From: an uncultured Lachnospiraceae bacterium
GTDB taxonomy: Bacteria > Bacillota > Clostridia > Lachnospirales > Lachnospiraceae
Direction: 5' to 3'
Assembly: GCA_910585905.1 (NCBI GenBank)
Contig: CAJUID010000022.1
Coordinates: 1 to 52,146, forward strand
DNA length: 52,146 nt
The position numbers and the translations under genes were made by a program. The first letter of the stretch is position 1; each line of letters begins with the position of its first letter. The notes below the pieces were generated by a model that saw only the letters and a program-made list of their open reading frames with translations, was not told the DNA's origin and searched no databases. Below are positions 52,051 through 52,146 of the stretch, one piece after another.

Positions 52051-52079
52051 ATAATAACAGCTTTTCCCAAAAATGTCAA
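52051..52079 (-). promoter_or_regulatory. Promoter of tRNA-Leu
   Basis: On the minus strand TTGACA (52074-52079) and TATTAT (52051-52056) are 17 bases apart, about 27 bases ahead of the tRNA. Confidence 0.8.
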
Positions 52080-52109
52080 ATGTTTTTTTGATTTTCTTCA
52101 ATAAGTCTT

Positions 52110-52139
52110 TTGAAAAAAGCTAAAAAAATCTGTTATAAT
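52110..52139 (+). promoter_or_regulatory. Plus-strand promoter at the window edge
   Basis: TTGAAA (52110-52115) and TATAAT (52134-52139) are 18 bases apart and point out of the window, so a gene probably starts beyond the edge. Confidence 0.6.
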
Positions 52140-52146
52140 AAATGGG

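Overview
The window looks like a chromosomal segment of a low-to-moderate GC Gram-positive anaerobe of the class Clostridia, most likely family Lachnospiraceae. This rests on AGGAGG-type ribosome binding sites throughout, the plsX-acpP-rnc-smc-ftsY order, an NfnAB-type ferredoxin:NADP oxidoreductase pair, a very long single-chain PurL, a DUF5688 protein, a HisIE with a long extra N-terminal domain, and tandem BspA-type leucine-rich-repeat proteins. The genus cannot be fixed from the sequence alone.

Left part (1-6.5 kb): a D-alanyl-D-alanine carboxypeptidase on the plus strand; then on the minus strand a DUF5688 gene with its own promoter and inverted repeat, nfnA and nfnB, a CYTH triphosphatase and a small membrane protein.

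Central housekeeping block (6.6-21 kb, minus strand): reading with transcription, plsX, acpP, rnc, smc, ftsY, ilvA, hisZ, hisG, a foreign-looking three-gene cassette, hisD, then hisB and hisIE from a separate promoter. Many of these genes overlap or are closely spaced. The cassette (DUF3791, DUF3990, small acidic protein) splits hisG from hisD, has its own candidate promoter, and encodes a protein with an ADP-ribosyltransferase-like H-Y-Q motif layout.

Polyphosphate and regulation block (21-31.9 kb): ppx and ppk on the plus strand, then on the minus strand a LacI-type regulator overlapping a MATE transporter, a membrane chemotaxis-type receptor, a KAS III-like protein lacking the usual His and Asn, and an alpha/beta hydrolase.

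32-41.7 kb: purL with a highly structured leader, a membrane-anchored parvulin-type foldase, a P-loop protein, a second MATE transporter divergent from a Crp/Fnr-type regulator, and a DUF1848 protein.

Right part (41.9-52 kb): a secreted-protein cluster on the minus strand, made of a subtilisin-like protease fused to a helical domain with an HxxxDxxxH motif, followed by three nearly identical LRR genes. Then come a plus-strand TipA-like MerR regulator with its ABC exporter, and a tRNA-Leu(CAG) on the minus strand.

The most interesting items are the ADP-ribosyltransferase-like cassette inside the histidine operon, the protease/phospholipase-like fusion next to the LRR array (whose copies differ mainly in the central repeats), the KAS III-like/hydrolase pair, and two families of dispersed intergenic repeats. 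All functional statements are from reading the sequence; no database search was run.
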